Notes: generated from the letters alone by a model not told the origin. 64,000 nt of DNA from Oscarella lobularis (GCF_947507565.1 NC_089178.1:3348001-3412000), one strand, 5' to 3'; shown: positions 36,003 to 48,037, counted from the first letter of the stretch. Translations and numbers: made by a program.

Positions 36003-39000
36003 ATGGAGTCGCGAAAGTCGACTCCCATCTCGGCGGCGTCTCTGGACGCTCTCGCCAAGCGGCGATTATCGATGGCGAGTCGGGGGCCGGGACGAGGTCA
36101 ACACGAGGCGCTTGCGACGGCCAGATCCGTCATCGAGATCATGGAATCCGATGGCATGAAACTGGAAGACTCGATCAATCTTTCGCATCTCGTTCGACTA
36201 ATGAAAATATTTAATGTGGGCGTGGGCGTGGCGTGGGGCGTGGTCTTTGACTTTCTGCATATCTGCGCGCAGGAGGCTGATGAAAATGGTAGTGACGGTT
36301 TGGATATTGACGAATTTAGAAATGCTTTTGGGGAAATTCTTGGCAAGGGAAAAGATGCACATGAAGTGAAAAAAAAAATACAGACACCAATTACTCTTAT
36401 CAGTAATAATATTTTCTAGATGAATATTTTGTTCATGAAAATTGACACCAATTGTGATGGAACGATCGATTGGGTGAGCACAATAGATGCTTTTAATTAA
36501 TTAATTAATTTGTTTATTTATTGGCAGGATGAGTTGTGTACATACATGTTGCTTGAATATCAGGAGAAACATGAAATGGGCAGCGAGACGAATCTTCCCT
36601 TTCCTAGACCATTGAAACTAATCAGCCTAATCAATAGGTATGTATATACTTTATTTATTTTTTATTTATCTCTTATTTCCTTTTAGTCTTCACAGGGACG
36701 CGATTATGAGCGTGTGTTGGCTGCAGACGATTCGTTCCAACGAGAACAAGACGCCGACTCGAGAAGGTCGTTACGTGACAGTCGGTCGCGACGGCATCAT
36801 TTCCTTCTGGACGAACGAGATGAAAATGCAGAAGAGTCTCACGGTCAGTTCACGCAAAATTCAAAAAATCAAAAACCAAAAAATGGATATGTAACATTAG
36901 CTCGACTATCCCAAGCCGAAATTCATGTGGGTAACCGATTGTTTGGCGTTGAATAATGCCAACAAAATAGCAGTGGCGACGACAGACAGCGACATCTGTA
37001 AGTGTATTGAATACATTGGCTTTTCTCTAATGGAGAGACGGTTCTTGAGGTTTTTATGACTTGTCTGCTGGCCACTGTGAACGACGATATCATATCTGTA
37101 GCCTTCCTAATGCCGTTCAGCACATGGACTATTGGATTGATCCAGTCAAGTCGAATCATAGTATATTGGTGTTTGGTGACTCGGGTGGGAACGTTGGCGT
37201 CTTTCGCTTCTATCAAGCGACGTTGGGACTTTTTGCTATTAAAAAGCAAGGTTCATTAATTAGTTAAGTAGAGAAAACATATGTTGAAAAGGGACTTTTA
37301 TAATTTAGATGTTTGCATTCGGATTCCGTTTGCTGAATTGCTCACCGGAAAACGATCGATACTTTGCACTGCTGATTTGTACGAGGTAAGGGAGAGAAAA
37401 GCCCCCCCCCCCCCCCCCCCCCCCTTGAGGTAAATTTGATAAAAAATCTCTATTGAGAATGTTCACGGCGATTGGTCGAAAAAAGTGAACTACTGTCGAA
37501 ATCTTGACGCTTTCTTGTCGTGCTCTTGGGACTCCGATTCGGCGCTCGTTCTTGGTCACATGGACGGGAGAAACGACAGGTACGAAGAGCATCACCCAAA
37601 CCGAGGTTCTTAGTATCATTTTAGAACGTTATTTCGAGTAGCAAAGGGGGTGAGTTCGTTTGACTATTCGGAAGAATGGAATTGCATAGGTAAAGCGCTG
37701 GACGAAATTATTAGGAAATAAAATTGCGTCTCCGTAGTCACTGGTGGCGTCGATCGATTAATTCGAGTTTGGAGTCCCTATGTATCTCACAAACCCACCG
37801 CGGTATGGTATGCATTTTCGTCTCTGAAATAATTTTTTATTGACTTTTTTGTCGCGGCAGGTATTGAAGGGTCACAATGCGGCTATATTTCAGGTGATAA
37901 TATGCGACAGAACCCTTCAATTGTACACTCTTTCAAAAGACAAAGTATATGTGTGTTTTTTTTTGTTCTTTTGCCTCTCTTGACTCTCTCGCGCTCAAGG
38001 TGCTCAAAGTGTGGGACCTGCGCGATCACTCCTGCATTCAAACGATCACCCGACTCCAATCTCTCGGTCATGGTCCTCTCACAACGGCCTTTCTAGACGG
38101 ATCGAATCACACGCTATTTATGGCCGCAAATCAGGTAAAATCAATATTTTTTGGGGGGGTCTCTTGAATTTTCTTTTTATCGCCAGTTAGGCGTCCTTGA
38201 TATGGGCGATCACGACCAGTCGGACGCGATAGCGACGAGCCACGAAAAACCGATATGCGCCGCTCTCTTCAACGCGAATTTCGGTCAAGTGGTGAGCGGC
38301 TGCGCCGACTCGACCGTTCGCGTGTGGGATCTCGAAACGGGCGAGAAAGTGATGCAATTCGGTCGAGCGCACGGCAACGCCGAAATCACGGCAATGGCGT
38401 TCGATCCGACCGAACGACGACTCGTCACCGGCGCTCGCGACGGCACCGTCAAAATGTGGAACTTCAATAACGGCGCTTGTCTCGGCGTCATCGACTCGCT
38501 CGATTCGACCGAGATAACGGGTATCGTTTGCCCGTCGGATCGCATCTGCACGGCCGGATGGGGTTGTCGCATCGTCGTTCACGGGGACCTTCGCGGCACC
38601 GACGAGGAAATTCCGTCGCGAGCGTGGCGCGGGCGACACGTCGAGGATATACTCTGCATGGACTACTGCGCGCCGAATTTGGTCGCTACCGGCTCCTATA
38701 ACGGCGATATACTCGTCTGGGGTTTGGACAATGAGAACGTCTATTGTCATTTTAATAGGAGGGAGAATATCTGTAAGACGATTATGAAGGGAATGACGGC
38801 GCGCGAGTTCAAGTTGAAGTCGGTCACGGCGCGACGCTCTTTGGCCGCTGGTGCGGGTATCGGCGGCGACGGCGACGGCGGCGACGAGACAAAGAAAAGT
38901 CGTACTTCGGTGACTCGGTTGCCGTCTCTCGTCGAAAACGACGACGACAACAAACGCTTGGGGAACGACAGAGATGATCGTGCCGTCGAGAAGGTGACGA

Positions 39001-40448
39001 TGACTTTTATGTTCTTGGATTTTTTTCTCTCTCTCTACAGCTCGTTTTTTTGAAATGTCGCGAGAATGATGCGCAGACGGCGACGCTCGTTGCGTCGGGC
39101 GGCGGCGGATGGATTTATTTTTGGAGCGTTTTCGGCGGCGGCGTTCTCGGCGAATTCATCGCGCTTCATCGCTGGGCGTCCGATTTTAATTCGATCTACG
39201 CCTTGGCCACGGATCCGACCAATACGATTTTCTTCACCGGCTGCACTCAAGGCTACGTCAAAGTACGTATGGCACACAGGTTCAAATCCGAGATCTAATT
39301 ATCGTGTATATATAGATATGGGATATTTCTACTTATTGTCTTGACCCTCGTTATCATAAAGTGGGACTAAAGACTCGCGATTCGTTGCCGATGTACAGAC
39401 GTTTGATTGAGTCGAAGCAGCGGAATAATCTCCGGCTTGAAATTCTCGTCAAGCGTCCGGCGACTCAATCGGCTCAATATGCGATGCCGCCGCATCTGGC
39501 GTCGTGGCGTGCTCATCTTCACGCCATCAATTCTATCGACTTTATTCCGGAAAAGGATCTCGTACTGACAGCGTCGTCCGATTGCTCTATTCGGCTTTGG
39601 ACTGTCTGTGGAAGATACGTCGGTGCGACGTCTTCTTTATATCTATTATAGTCCGCTCTCTATTTGATTGTCTCTGCAGGAACCTTTGGCCAGAAAACCG
39701 CCTGGGTTCTTCCTCATCCTTCGAAACAGGGCGAATCGCCTCAGCATTTGCCGAAAGATGTTTTACGCGTTGCTTCACAGGCGACGGTGAAAACGACTTT
39801 AGGGACTTTGCAATCAAAGTGGAAGTATGCTGATAGGATGCTAGTATAGGGGAATTGTTCTCGTGTTTTAGACTCGCTCGAAGTTTGTTTGCGACGTTTC
39901 ATCTCATTCGACGCACTAGGCAGGAATCAGCTGCTGCTCGTTTCAAAAGCGGCGCACACTTGACCACTCTTACTGAAATCGATTTGGAAAAGAGCGACAT
40001 ACTCGGCAAATCGTACAAAAGAAAAATCAGGTGAATGTCCAAAGGAATTGCGACAATTAACAACGAAGCCAGTTTTTTTCTCTCTCTCTCTCTCTCCTTT
40101 TTCAGACATCGTTGTCCGCCTGCACCGCCGCGAATTTGGCACGATCGTAGCAATCAATATTTCATCTATCCGTGTCTGAAATGCCACGATTTAGTCGACG
40201 TCCATAGCCGATTTAAAATGCTCAGTCAAAGTCGTCGATCATCACTGCGCCAAGGCGAAGCAGTGCGATTTGAAAACCCGTGGAAATTGTCGGTCAGCGA
40301 GCCGCCGCCGCCGCCACAAGAGGCATCCGCCAAGGGAGGAGGAGTATTCAGTCTAGTCAAGGCGCTACAGCTGAGAAGTAAGCTCAAAGCTTGGCAGCAC
40401 CAAAAGAGTCACATGATACCAAAAGTGGCGACAGTATCGAAAAAATAA
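36003..40448 (+). CDS. EF-hand and WD40-repeat protein, WDR49/WDR64-like
   Basis: A gene of about 15 exons starting MESRKSTP. The N-terminal part contains EF-hand motifs: DENGSDGLDIDEFRNAFGEIL (36275-36345) and MKIDTNCDGTIDWDELCTYML (36436-36550), both with canonical Asp/Glu loop ligands. Then a long WD40 array follows: RYVTVGRDGIISFW, LVFGDSGGNVGVF, NAAIFQV... LKVWDLRDH, GCADSTVRVWDLETG, LVTGARDGTVKMWNF, LVATGSYNGDILVWGL and VLTASSDCSIRLW, forming two propellers in all. EF-hand plus WD40 of this kind is seen in WDR49, WDR64 and EFCAB8, which are linked to motile cilia in animals. The gene is divergent from CoREST by about 217 bp and converges on DCTN3 with 63 bp between stops. Family is fairly sure; the exact orthologue is not. 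Confidence 0.82.
36493..36510. repeat. TTAA microsatellite in WDR49-like intron
   Basis: Short tandem TAAT run within an intron between two EF-hand exons. Confidence 0.75.
37402..37424. repeat. Poly-C tract (23 C) in an intron
   Basis: A homopolymer of 23 C shortly after a gtaagg donor in the WDR49-like gene. It is prone to length error in sequencing. Confidence 0.9.
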
Positions 40449-40511
40449 AAACAGGCGACAAACTATAACTTTATTCGATATTATCATCAAGAGAAAGCAA
40501 CTCTAACTACT

Positions 40512-41220
40512 CTAACGATATTGTTCCTCGTAGTGCTGAAGAAGTCGGTCCCACTGATCGAGCTGGTGAGAAACGGTCGATACGAAATTGTTATAAGTCT
40601 TCAATAGGTCCGCGAGTTCTTTTGAGATTGCTTCCGCGCCGTCTTGCTGTTCCACGTGCGCGTGCATTAGGGGTTGAAGGCGATCGGACAGCTGAGGCAA
40701 GCCTAGATATCATATGCATCCTCTAATCTATAGGACTGTATCCCTTATTGCTTTATTACTCTTTAGCGTTTTTGGATCGAGTGTGTCTTTGAGGCTCTCT
40801 ACTTGCATTAGGAGATTTGCTGTTCGCTTTACTTGGGTCTCGCTGGCTGCTATTAGCTCGGTCTTGATTTTTGGTGTCAATGCGACGGTCTTCTCCAATT
40901 GGGGATTGAGGTAGGTTTTCAGCTCGTTTTCTATATCGAGAATATTGTATTTTCTCTTATTGTCTAATGCTTACGTTTAGAAAAGAACTGCGTTATGTGC
41001 TCCTTTGTTGCCGTTGCGCGATGCAGTTCGACTGCTATCTTGGATAGCACGGCAGCGCACTGGAAGACCCCCGTACAACGCGAGTTCCTCAAAGGAGGCC
41101 CCACTTTCTAACCGATTCAGCGTCTTTTTCGCCTTGATGCGATTTGCCCACTGCTTCTTCTAGGTCGCGAATTCGCTTTTCGAGAGGCGATAGATCGGGT
41201 TTGTGTACGACGGCAGCCAT
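40512..41220 (-). CDS. DCTN3: Dynactin subunit 3 (p24)
   Basis: A multi-exon gene starting MAAVVHKPDLSPLEKRIRDLEE at 41220, the N-terminal helix of p24. The last exon (40700-40512) reads HVEQQDGAEAISKEL, LLKTYNNFVSTVSHQLDQWDRLL, matching the conserved QQDQ...LLEEYN...QFVQWDELL end of DCTN3. The product is all-helical and part of the dynactin shoulder, which attaches dynein to cargo in the cytoplasm. The stop is 63 bp from the stop of the WDR49-like gene, and the start is 115 bp from the divergent HEI10 gene. Middle exons were read only partly. Confidence 0.85.
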
Positions 41221-41335
41221 GTCTATGTGTGTCTCCCGGATTAAGAAATCGTCGCTTGCGCACGTTTTGAAAGAGAAGTCATTGCTACTTGCGTAGGCTT
41301 TTTTGAATTGACTTTGGGAGTGAATTCGGCATAAC

Positions 41336-42894
41336 ATGGACGTCGATCTCTTATGCAATTCCAAAAAATGCCGGAAAAGACTCGGAAAATACGCATGGGT
41401 AAGCCGAACTCCTTCGAACGATCCAAAAACGATTTTTCCGTTTCAATCAGGTCACCTCTTGCTCACGTATTATTAGAAAATGCTCCAAATAGCCTTCTGG
41501 CGTTCGACAAATAAATTTCCTCTAGACATATTCTGTGATGAGGACGGAACGAGGGAGTTTAGCAAATCAGCGACACCCGTGTGTCCCGCATGTGAGAAAA
41601 ATGAATAATCTTACACTTCGAGAGAGAGAGAGAGAGACCACTAATTAATTAATTCAATATTAATTAATTAATTAATTATCAATAGGCGAAACGGCACTGA
41701 GCGGTCAGCAACAAGACATAGTGAGAGTCGATATTGAGCCCAGTGACCAATACAAATCGGTAGACGAGAAGATTATTTAATTTTCAAAATGGCATTTTTG
41801 ACTGTGCTTTAGATGGTATTGGCTGGCCAAAGGCCGGAAGTAGTCATGGAAATCTGTTCCAGGGCTATATCATTTTGGTCATATCAAGTGAGTTCTTATA
41901 CTTCTCCAGTAAGAATTTGCATGATAGCGTTTTGTTCTCTGAGGCTTGCTATGAACGGACGTATCAGGAATACGTTAGCAGTCACGCCAAGGAGAAGTGT
42001 GCCCAGTTGAAGCAACATTATGAGCAAGCTCTTTCTCGTTCGCAGTCCGAGCTGCAATGTACACTGATTTATTATTATTATTATTATCATGTACACGCGT
42101 GTGATATTGATTTATTTGCTGTTTTAGCTTTGAAGCAGCAGTTGCTTGGTTGGTTTGTGTCGTCACTGGAAGAGGCGAGGGCTTGATAGACGCGTTTTTA
42201 GGTGTGAAGAAAGAAAACGATGAGGAGAAGAAAAGGTACAGTGATATTTCGGAAAAATTGCTCGAAAGAAATAGGCAGTATCAAAAGCTTCAAGTAAGTG
42301 ACAAAAAATCACGGGTCGTATAGAAGTTTTCTTTGTTTTTCCTAACCAAAGGCAATGTATGATAACCTCAGGAGGTGATATCCGCGTTTGAAGAGTCTAA
42401 GGTTAGTTGACGTCGTCCGTCTCTTTCATAGACGAGCCATTACACCCGGTTCGTTTGGTCACGATGAGCCGCGAGTAAGTGCAAGGCAACGGCCACCCGT
42501 GACAACGCCATTTGACATGCCACTTGGAGTACAATCAAGAGCCACAAGTACTGCATTATGAGCCCAATGAAAAAGGACTTGGAATTAAATTTCAGATCCT
42601 ACCGAAGTGGAGACTTTATTCAGTGAGACTGAGAACGCATCGTCATTGGCTGTTTCTGGTAAGAGATTTTAATGCGTTCACGTACTCGTATGACCTGCTT
42701 TTTGCTCTCTAGAACCATTATTTGCTTTACAGAATCCCGCTAAGATAAAGAAAGTGGCTTCGAAGCGCGAGATTATTCGCAATCCTCTCGCTGAACGAAT
42801 GGGAGACGAGCATTATTCGCTACGAACCCCTCCACCGCCCGTCATGGGCCATCCTGTCATGGGCCATCCTGTCATGCCACCTCGTAAGATGTAA
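41336..42894 (+). CDS. CCNB1IP1: CCNB1IP1/HEI10 RING E3 ligase of meiotic crossover
   Basis: The first exon gives MDVDLLCNSKKCRKRLGKYAW. Spliced exons continue VTSCSHIFC and SATPVCPAC, completing a C3HC4-type RING identical in spacing to HEI10. Next come SGQQQDIV, MVLAGQRPEVVMEICSRAISFWSYQ (41816-41888), a coiled coil, and YSDISEKLLERNRQYQKLQ (42240-42294), all hallmark HEI10 segments. The C-terminal exons read in one frame through PGSFGHDEP, FALQNPAKIKKV and end MGHP repeats with PPRKM (stop 42892-42894). HEI10 is a SUMO/ubiquitin E3-type protein that accumulates at designated crossover sites in meiosis. Introns are about 25-120 bp. A TAAT repeat (41642-41679) lies in one intron. Confidence 0.9.
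41642..41679. repeat. TTAA microsatellite in HEI10 intron
   Basis: Tandem TAAT run with one interruption, preceded by a GA repeat (about 41622-41637). Confidence 0.85.
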
Positions 42895-43021
42895 CAAACA
42901 AAAGAACGCGGTGAAAATCTTCACTATATTTATATTATAAAAAATCGAATCAATAACATTAAAGTGTTGATAGACATTAGTGGGAGAGATAAAACGAAAA
43001 AAACCAAATTTATTTCTCAAG

Positions 43022-44321
43022 TCAATCTTCATCTAAAATTGTCGTCCTGACGATGCGTTCAGTAACAAGATAGGGATCGCAATTGCTTGCCGGTCTCCTA
43101 TCTTCAAGATAGCCACAACCCTCTTGGGCAACATGCCGAGGAATTCGTATGCTGGCACTTCGATCGGCAATTCCGCTTGAAAACGTCTTTATATCGGCCG
43201 TCTCGTGTCGTCCAGTCAAACGTCTTGCGTTGTCCTGACCGCCTTTGGGATCATAGACGCGTATGTGATCTTTGTGACGTCCTTGGAGACGCTCAATGGC
43301 ACTTTCAATGTGCTTTAGACCTCCTGATTCTCTCATAGATATGGTGCTGTAATTGGTGTGAGCTCCAGCGCCGTTCCAATCGCCGCAAATTGGCTTGGGA
43401 TCAAAACTGACAACAATACCAAAATCCTCCGCCACCCTAGCCGAAAAAAAAAGACAAAGAGAGGTAAGCTTGGGCTCGAGGCACGTGATTATCACCAAGG
43501 GCAACTAGACAAAGGTCACTAATTCCAAGAAAGAATAGAACCCTAACCCGCGCGCTTTTTTATGACGAAAACAAAAGGGCCACTCCCCATTTCCTAACCT
43601 TAGCAGAATATATCTTGCCATCCACAACTGATCCCCCATGTCGATTCCCTCGCACGGCCCCACCTGAAACTCCCACTAAAACCGCAACGACAATGAATAG
43701 TGCATGAATTATGCATGGAAGCCACGTCCTTGCCTGCGAAGGCATGACTTCCGCATTCGTCCCAGCGATCTTGATCCCCGCATAGAGACAGGCCCGATAA
43801 TGCGCCTCAACGACATCGCGCCCGTAAATGCGTCCCGTTCCCACGCCGCAATAGTAGGGTCCCTGCGGACCGGGAAATCCCCCTTCCGGCCAGCCAAGCG
43901 GCGTTTTAGCGTCCGCTTCGAATAGCGTGTACTCCTGCTCGATGCCGAACCACGGCGTCGCGTCGGCGATCGTCGTCGTCGACATCGTTCGACGACACGA
44001 ACGTCGATGATTGGTTCGCGTTGGTTCGTGCGCGGCGTTTTCCGTTTCGCATAGCGCTAGTCGGTTTTTTAGACCGTTCTCGGCGTTGTCGTGACGAAAT
44101 GGATCGTCGAAGAGTGCGACGGGACGTAGATAGACGTCGCTGTCTGATCCCGACGACTGTCCGGTCGACGAACCGTCGAAATTCCACACGGGTAAGTCGT
44201 CGGGCGTTTTCGGGACGAAATCGAGCGTTCGCGTTTTTGATCGAACGCTCTCGCCGCTGCCGTCGATCCAGATGTACATGCATCGAATTTTCGCCACGTC
44301 ACGCTCGCTTCGGCTGCCCAT
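43022..44321 (-). CDS. GLUL: Glutamine synthetase, paralogue A
   Basis: A type II (GSII) glutamine synthetase in three exons. Start [23 protein letters not shown] at 44321; an in-frame ATG at 44366 would add 15 residues. Key blocks: [41 protein letters not shown], then [25 protein letters not shown] (ammonia/glutamate-site His), [10 protein letters not shown]-type arginine block and [11 protein letters not shown]. The enzyme makes glutamine from glutamate, ammonia and ATP in the cytosol. The intron after MPSQ starts with GC (CAG|GCAAGG), a GC-AG intron, where the neighbour paralogue has GT. The N-terminus lacks the roughly 15-residue MDLPQGE-type segment seen in paralogue B. The two genes are head to head. 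Confidence 0.92.
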
Positions 44322-44456
44322 TTTTGCCCCAGAACAAGGAACTAATGTAAACCACGCTACATCCACGTGCGTCGTCGCTTCACGTGATCACATTTACGTG
44401 CGCTCCTTTGTACGTGTAGCTCATTGCATTGCATCAGCTCGTCGGAGAAAGGTCGT
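44322..44456. promoter_or_regulatory. Divergent spacer between two glutamine synthetase genes
   Basis: A 135-bp shared promoter region. It contains several CACGTG/CACGTA-like E-box motifs (for example cacgtg near 44366 and 44382) but no TATA box. Confidence 0.45.
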
Positions 44457-45583
44457 ATGGCGACTTTGAGTGGCAAAGCGACTCTCAGTCGTTACATGGA
44501 CTTGCCGCAAGGCGAACGCGTCCAAGTTCTCTACACGTGGATCGACGGAACGGGCGAGGGTCTTCGAAGCAAAACGAAAACGCTCGAAACCGAACCGAAA
44601 TCGGCGTCCGATTGTCCTATATGGAACTTCGACGGCTCGTCGACGGGACAGAGTTCGGGCGACGACAGCGACGTTTATCTTCATCCGGTCGCGCTTTTCA
44701 GGGATCCCTTTCGACGCGGCAACAACAAAATCGTCTTGTGCGAAACGTTGACGAAAGATCATCAACCGACCGAGTCGAACAAACGTCGTTCGTGCGCCGA
44801 AACGATGCGAAAAGTCGTCGATCAACATCCGTGGTTCGGCATCGAGCAAGAATACGCGCTTTACGACGGCGATGGCTATCCGCTTGGTTGGCCCAAAAAA
44901 GGCTATCCGGGTCCCCAGGGGCCTTACTATTGCGGCGTTGGCACGGGGAAGGTCTATGGGCGGGACGTCGTCGAAGCGCACTATCGTTGCTGTCTCTTTG
45001 CCGGTGTCAAAATTGCGGGGACCAATGCGGAAGTGATGCCATCTCAGGTGTGAATTCTCCGAGAATTAATATCTTTAATTTATTGATTTTTCTTTAGTGG
45101 GAATTTCAAGTTGGTCCGTGTGAAGGCATCGACATGGGTGATCACCTGTGGGTCGCTCGATACATTCTCCATCGCGTTGCCGAGGATTTTGGCATCGTCG
45201 TCAGTTTGGATCCGAAACCCATTCCTGGCGATTGGAATGGATCGGGTGCGCACTGTAATTTCAGCACGGAAGTAATGAGGAAAGAAGGCGGCATAAATCA
45301 CATTCACACCGCCATCAAAAAGCTTGAAAAATGCCACGCCGATCACATCATCATGTACGACCCAAAGGGAGGAAAGGACAACGAAAGACGATTGACTGGC
45401 CATCACGAAACGTCGAGCATTCACGATTTTTCCTACGGCGTCGCAAATCGCGGAGCCAGCATCCGAATACCGCGTCAGGTCGACGAAGAGGGTAAGGGAT
45501 ACTTCGAGGATCGACGTCCAGCGAGTAACTGTGATCCGTATTCGGTCACGGAAAGATTGGTAAAAACTGTATGTCTGTCGTAA
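44457..45583 (+). CDS. GLUL: Glutamine synthetase, paralogue B
   Basis: Two exons (44457-45048 and 45099-45583) with a 50-bp GT-AG intron after MPSQ, the same position as in paralogue A. The protein starts [10 protein letters not shown] followed by [23 protein letters not shown], so its N-terminal beta-grasp is more complete than in A. All GSII blocks are present: [55 protein letters not shown] (in parts), [34 protein letters not shown] (in parts) and [16 protein letters not shown]. An upstream in-frame ATG at 44424 is possible. It is a cytosolic ammonia-assimilating enzyme. The two paralogues differ enough to be an old duplication. Confidence 0.94.
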
Positions 45584-45663
45584 AGTTAGGCAGATGAGCA
45601 GTGCTCTTGTTGAACTGAGCTCACATTATATTCATTGAGACGTAGAGCTACACTGTAAGTTCT

Positions 45664-46380
45664 CTACTTTTTTTTTCGTTCTTGTGCACATTGCGGACAG
45701 TACCATCTCCCCTTCGGTTTCTCCTTCAGTCCGACGCACTGGAAATGGAACCATTCGATAGGACACTCGCGATTGTCGCATCCGATCATCTCCCCGTACG
45801 ACACTTGATGGCATAGGCAATAGGTCGGTTCGTTCGGATCGACGGGCATATCGAGCGCTGCCATGTCGACGCCGTCCGACATGAGACTCGTTGCGGCGCT
45901 CGTCATCGCTACTGCGCCTGCGTCCTTCTTCTTTTTCTTCTTTCGCGGCGTGCTCGCGCTCTCGCCTTCTTGTTTCTTTCGTCGGCGCTTCTTCGCCGCT
46001 TCGCCGACGGGCGAATTCGATTCGGCGGCGCCGTCGGGATCGCGCAGATCGGCCTGAAAGCGTTCCAAGTCCGTATCGAGTCGTCGTATGTGCCGATCGA
46101 CCATTTCGTAAGTTCGCGACGCCAACGTCACTTTCTCGTCGGCACTCTCTTCGATTTTCTTATAGAGGTCGTGGATTTTCTTTAGCTGTTCGCGGCGTTC
46201 GTCCGCCGTGAGCGTGCCGGCGTCTTGCGCCTCCAATTGCGTCGCCATTCGCTCGATTTCGTTCTCCATCGTCTCGTTCTCTTCGTCCAGTTCGCCGATG
46301 CGCGTCAGGACGCGCTGCATTTCGAACGGTAGGTTTTCGATGCTTTCCAAGTAGTGCTCCAAGTACAGAGACGCCGACAT
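45664..46380 (-). CDS. ING5: Inhibitor of growth protein, ING4/5-like
   Basis: A single-exon 238-aa ORF. The N-terminal ING helical dimerisation region starts MSASLYLEHYLESIENLPFEMQR. A basic, nuclear-localisation-type middle has two KKKKK-type runs. The C-terminal PHD finger reads YCLCHQVSYGEMIGCDN, CPIEWFHFQCVGL and GRWYCPQCAQERKKK, with all Cys/His zinc ligands. Length and the PNEPTYCLC lead match ING4/ING5 (240-249 aa). These read H3K4me3 and recruit HBO1/MOZ acetyltransferase complexes. ING4 and ING5 cannot be separated here. Confidence 0.92.
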   Translation of the reverse strand: MSASLYLEHYLESIENLPFEMQRVLTRIGELDEENETMENEIERMATQLEAQDAGTLTADERREQLKKIHDLYKKIEESADEKVTLASRTYEMVDRHIRRLDTDLERFQADLRDPDGAAESNSPVGEAAKKRRRKKQEGESASTPRKKKKKKDAGAVAMTSAATSLMSDGVDMAALDMPVDPNEPTYCLCHQVSYGEMIGCDNRECPIEWFHFQCVGLKEKPKGRWYCPQCAQERKKK

Positions 46381-46468
46381 CGTTTGAACGCGCGAAGAGT
46401 GGGGGGCCCCTTGGGATTTTTCTTTATATCAACCAACCTCCCGCGCAAAAATACAAAACGTTTTCCCC

Positions 46469-46630
46469 TCAGAGTCTAGTCTTGCATTCCTTGTTGCACG
46501 GCTTCGGACAATCGTCCATAAGTTGAGTGAGACCATTTCTATTGAAATACCAGTTGCCCAGCGATTCCCCATACGTTGTATTTTTTATGGTCACGCCTTC
46601 GTAAGGAAGACCGAAATTTCCTAAAAATAG

Positions 46631-46662
<32 letters not shown>

Positions 46663-48037
46663 TACGAGTAAGACCCAATTTTAGCTTGCACCTGTATGGT
46701 CAAGACAAGAGGGTCCAAACAGACCGTCTCCCTTTGGCGAACTTGTGATATTCATCATAGTTGTTCTCATATGATTTCCGTAGTATTCCACGTAGCGAAT
46801 AACGTCAGGTATATACTACAGTAGAGGGGCCAAATCATTGACGGCTTTTGCATGGTTCTCTCTCTCTCTCCTCTACCTTTTTAGGACAGCCAAGCTGAAC
46901 AAATAGTTGATTAGAGTCATATTGGTTTTCTATGACATAAAGTGGAATCTACGCAAATTTAGCTATTATTTTGATAATGGGGTTCTGTTTGCCTCAATGT
47001 ATGGATAGAGGAAGGCGATATTGGCTGGCCCGCACCAGTAGGGTTTATCTGGATTCGCTTTAGTGCACTTCGCCTGTGTAAAGCTGTGATAGAGATCATA
47101 GATTGAACTATTGCGCGGCGGCTGTTCTTCGTTTTTGAGCCAGAGATAATACTCAGCAATGCCCTCTGGAAAGAACAAGCCTCCTAATTAAAAATGTTAT
47201 TTAGTGAGAATGTTGAGGAGAGGGCGAGAAGTGTAGTACCAATAGGGGCAGATTTTACGGTAGCCCAGTATAAAGTAGTTGCAAAGTAGTCTGCATGTTC
47301 AAAAGCGCCTATGCCGCCAGCCGATCCGCCCGATATGAGAACAGTTTGAGATCTAAAAGCCGAAATAGATTTGGAAGCACTTTAACAATGTGTGCTCCTT
47401 TTACTGGTTCAAGTTGGTGGTGTTTAGTAGATCAGATATAACCGTTTCAATTGTTAGATGTCCTGCAAAGAACAAGTTCCATTCATTGGGACTCGTCCTT
47501 TGTCCGGTGTGCAAATCCCCGCAACAGTACTTCGCGCGCAGAGTTATGACAAAGACGGCATAGCTACACTATTGACTCTACCGGAATAAAGACGTGGTTC
47601 CACGAGTAGAAGTCTTTGTTGGCTGTAGAATTGGTAGAAAAAATTCCCGGGCCGTTCGTTTGCGACGACCAGTTTTTTGATGAGCCAAGATGGCCGTGGG
47701 ATCGTTCTGTGCAACTTTCTTCTCGGTTACAGTAGCCGCCACCTTGAAGTTGAACTTGAGTAAAGAGGGGGGCCTTTTAGGAAACCCAAACCTTCGAGGT
47801 AGATAGCCCACGAAGTTTGTTGCTTCCAGCACGATAGTAGTATCCTGACGGTGAACCGTCGAGACAGCGAGCTCCGTGGGCGACTGACTGTTCATTAGTG
47901 AAGAGGTGCAGATCTAAGCTTGTTGAGCTAGAGCTCCTAACAGCTCTAAAACGATTGATGTGAAGTGTATGTACATTCGATTGTAATACGTACGTAGCAA
48001 GGATTGAGACGATGCAGTAAGCAAGGAGAGTCACCAT
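46469..48037 (-). CDS. Secreted pectinacetylesterase/NOTUM-family hydrolase, tandem copy 1
   Basis: A multi-exon gene starting MVTLLAYCIVSILATYV, a signal peptide. Family blocks: AHGARCLDGSPSGYYYRAGSNK, GGYCNREESC (oxyanion/GGG-type strand), STANKDFYSWNHVFIP, then YCGGDFHTG-type, SGGSAGGIGAFEHADYFA with the nucleophile Ser, the Asp region NQYDSNQLF and the His region near the C-terminus (CxDH), ending CNKECKTRL. This is the alpha/beta hydrolase family PF03283, which holds plant pectin acetylesterases and animal NOTUM. Conserved Cys suggest disulphides. Substrate is unknown: an acetylated polysaccharide, or a lipid-modified protein as for NOTUM. A TTTA repeat fills one intron (46625-46666). 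Confidence 0.82.
46630..46666. repeat. TTTA microsatellite, shared by esterase copies 1 and 2
   Basis: Tandem ATTT repeat in the last intron of esterase copy 1. The same repeat occurs at 48285-48308 at the matching place in copy 2. Confidence 0.85.
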
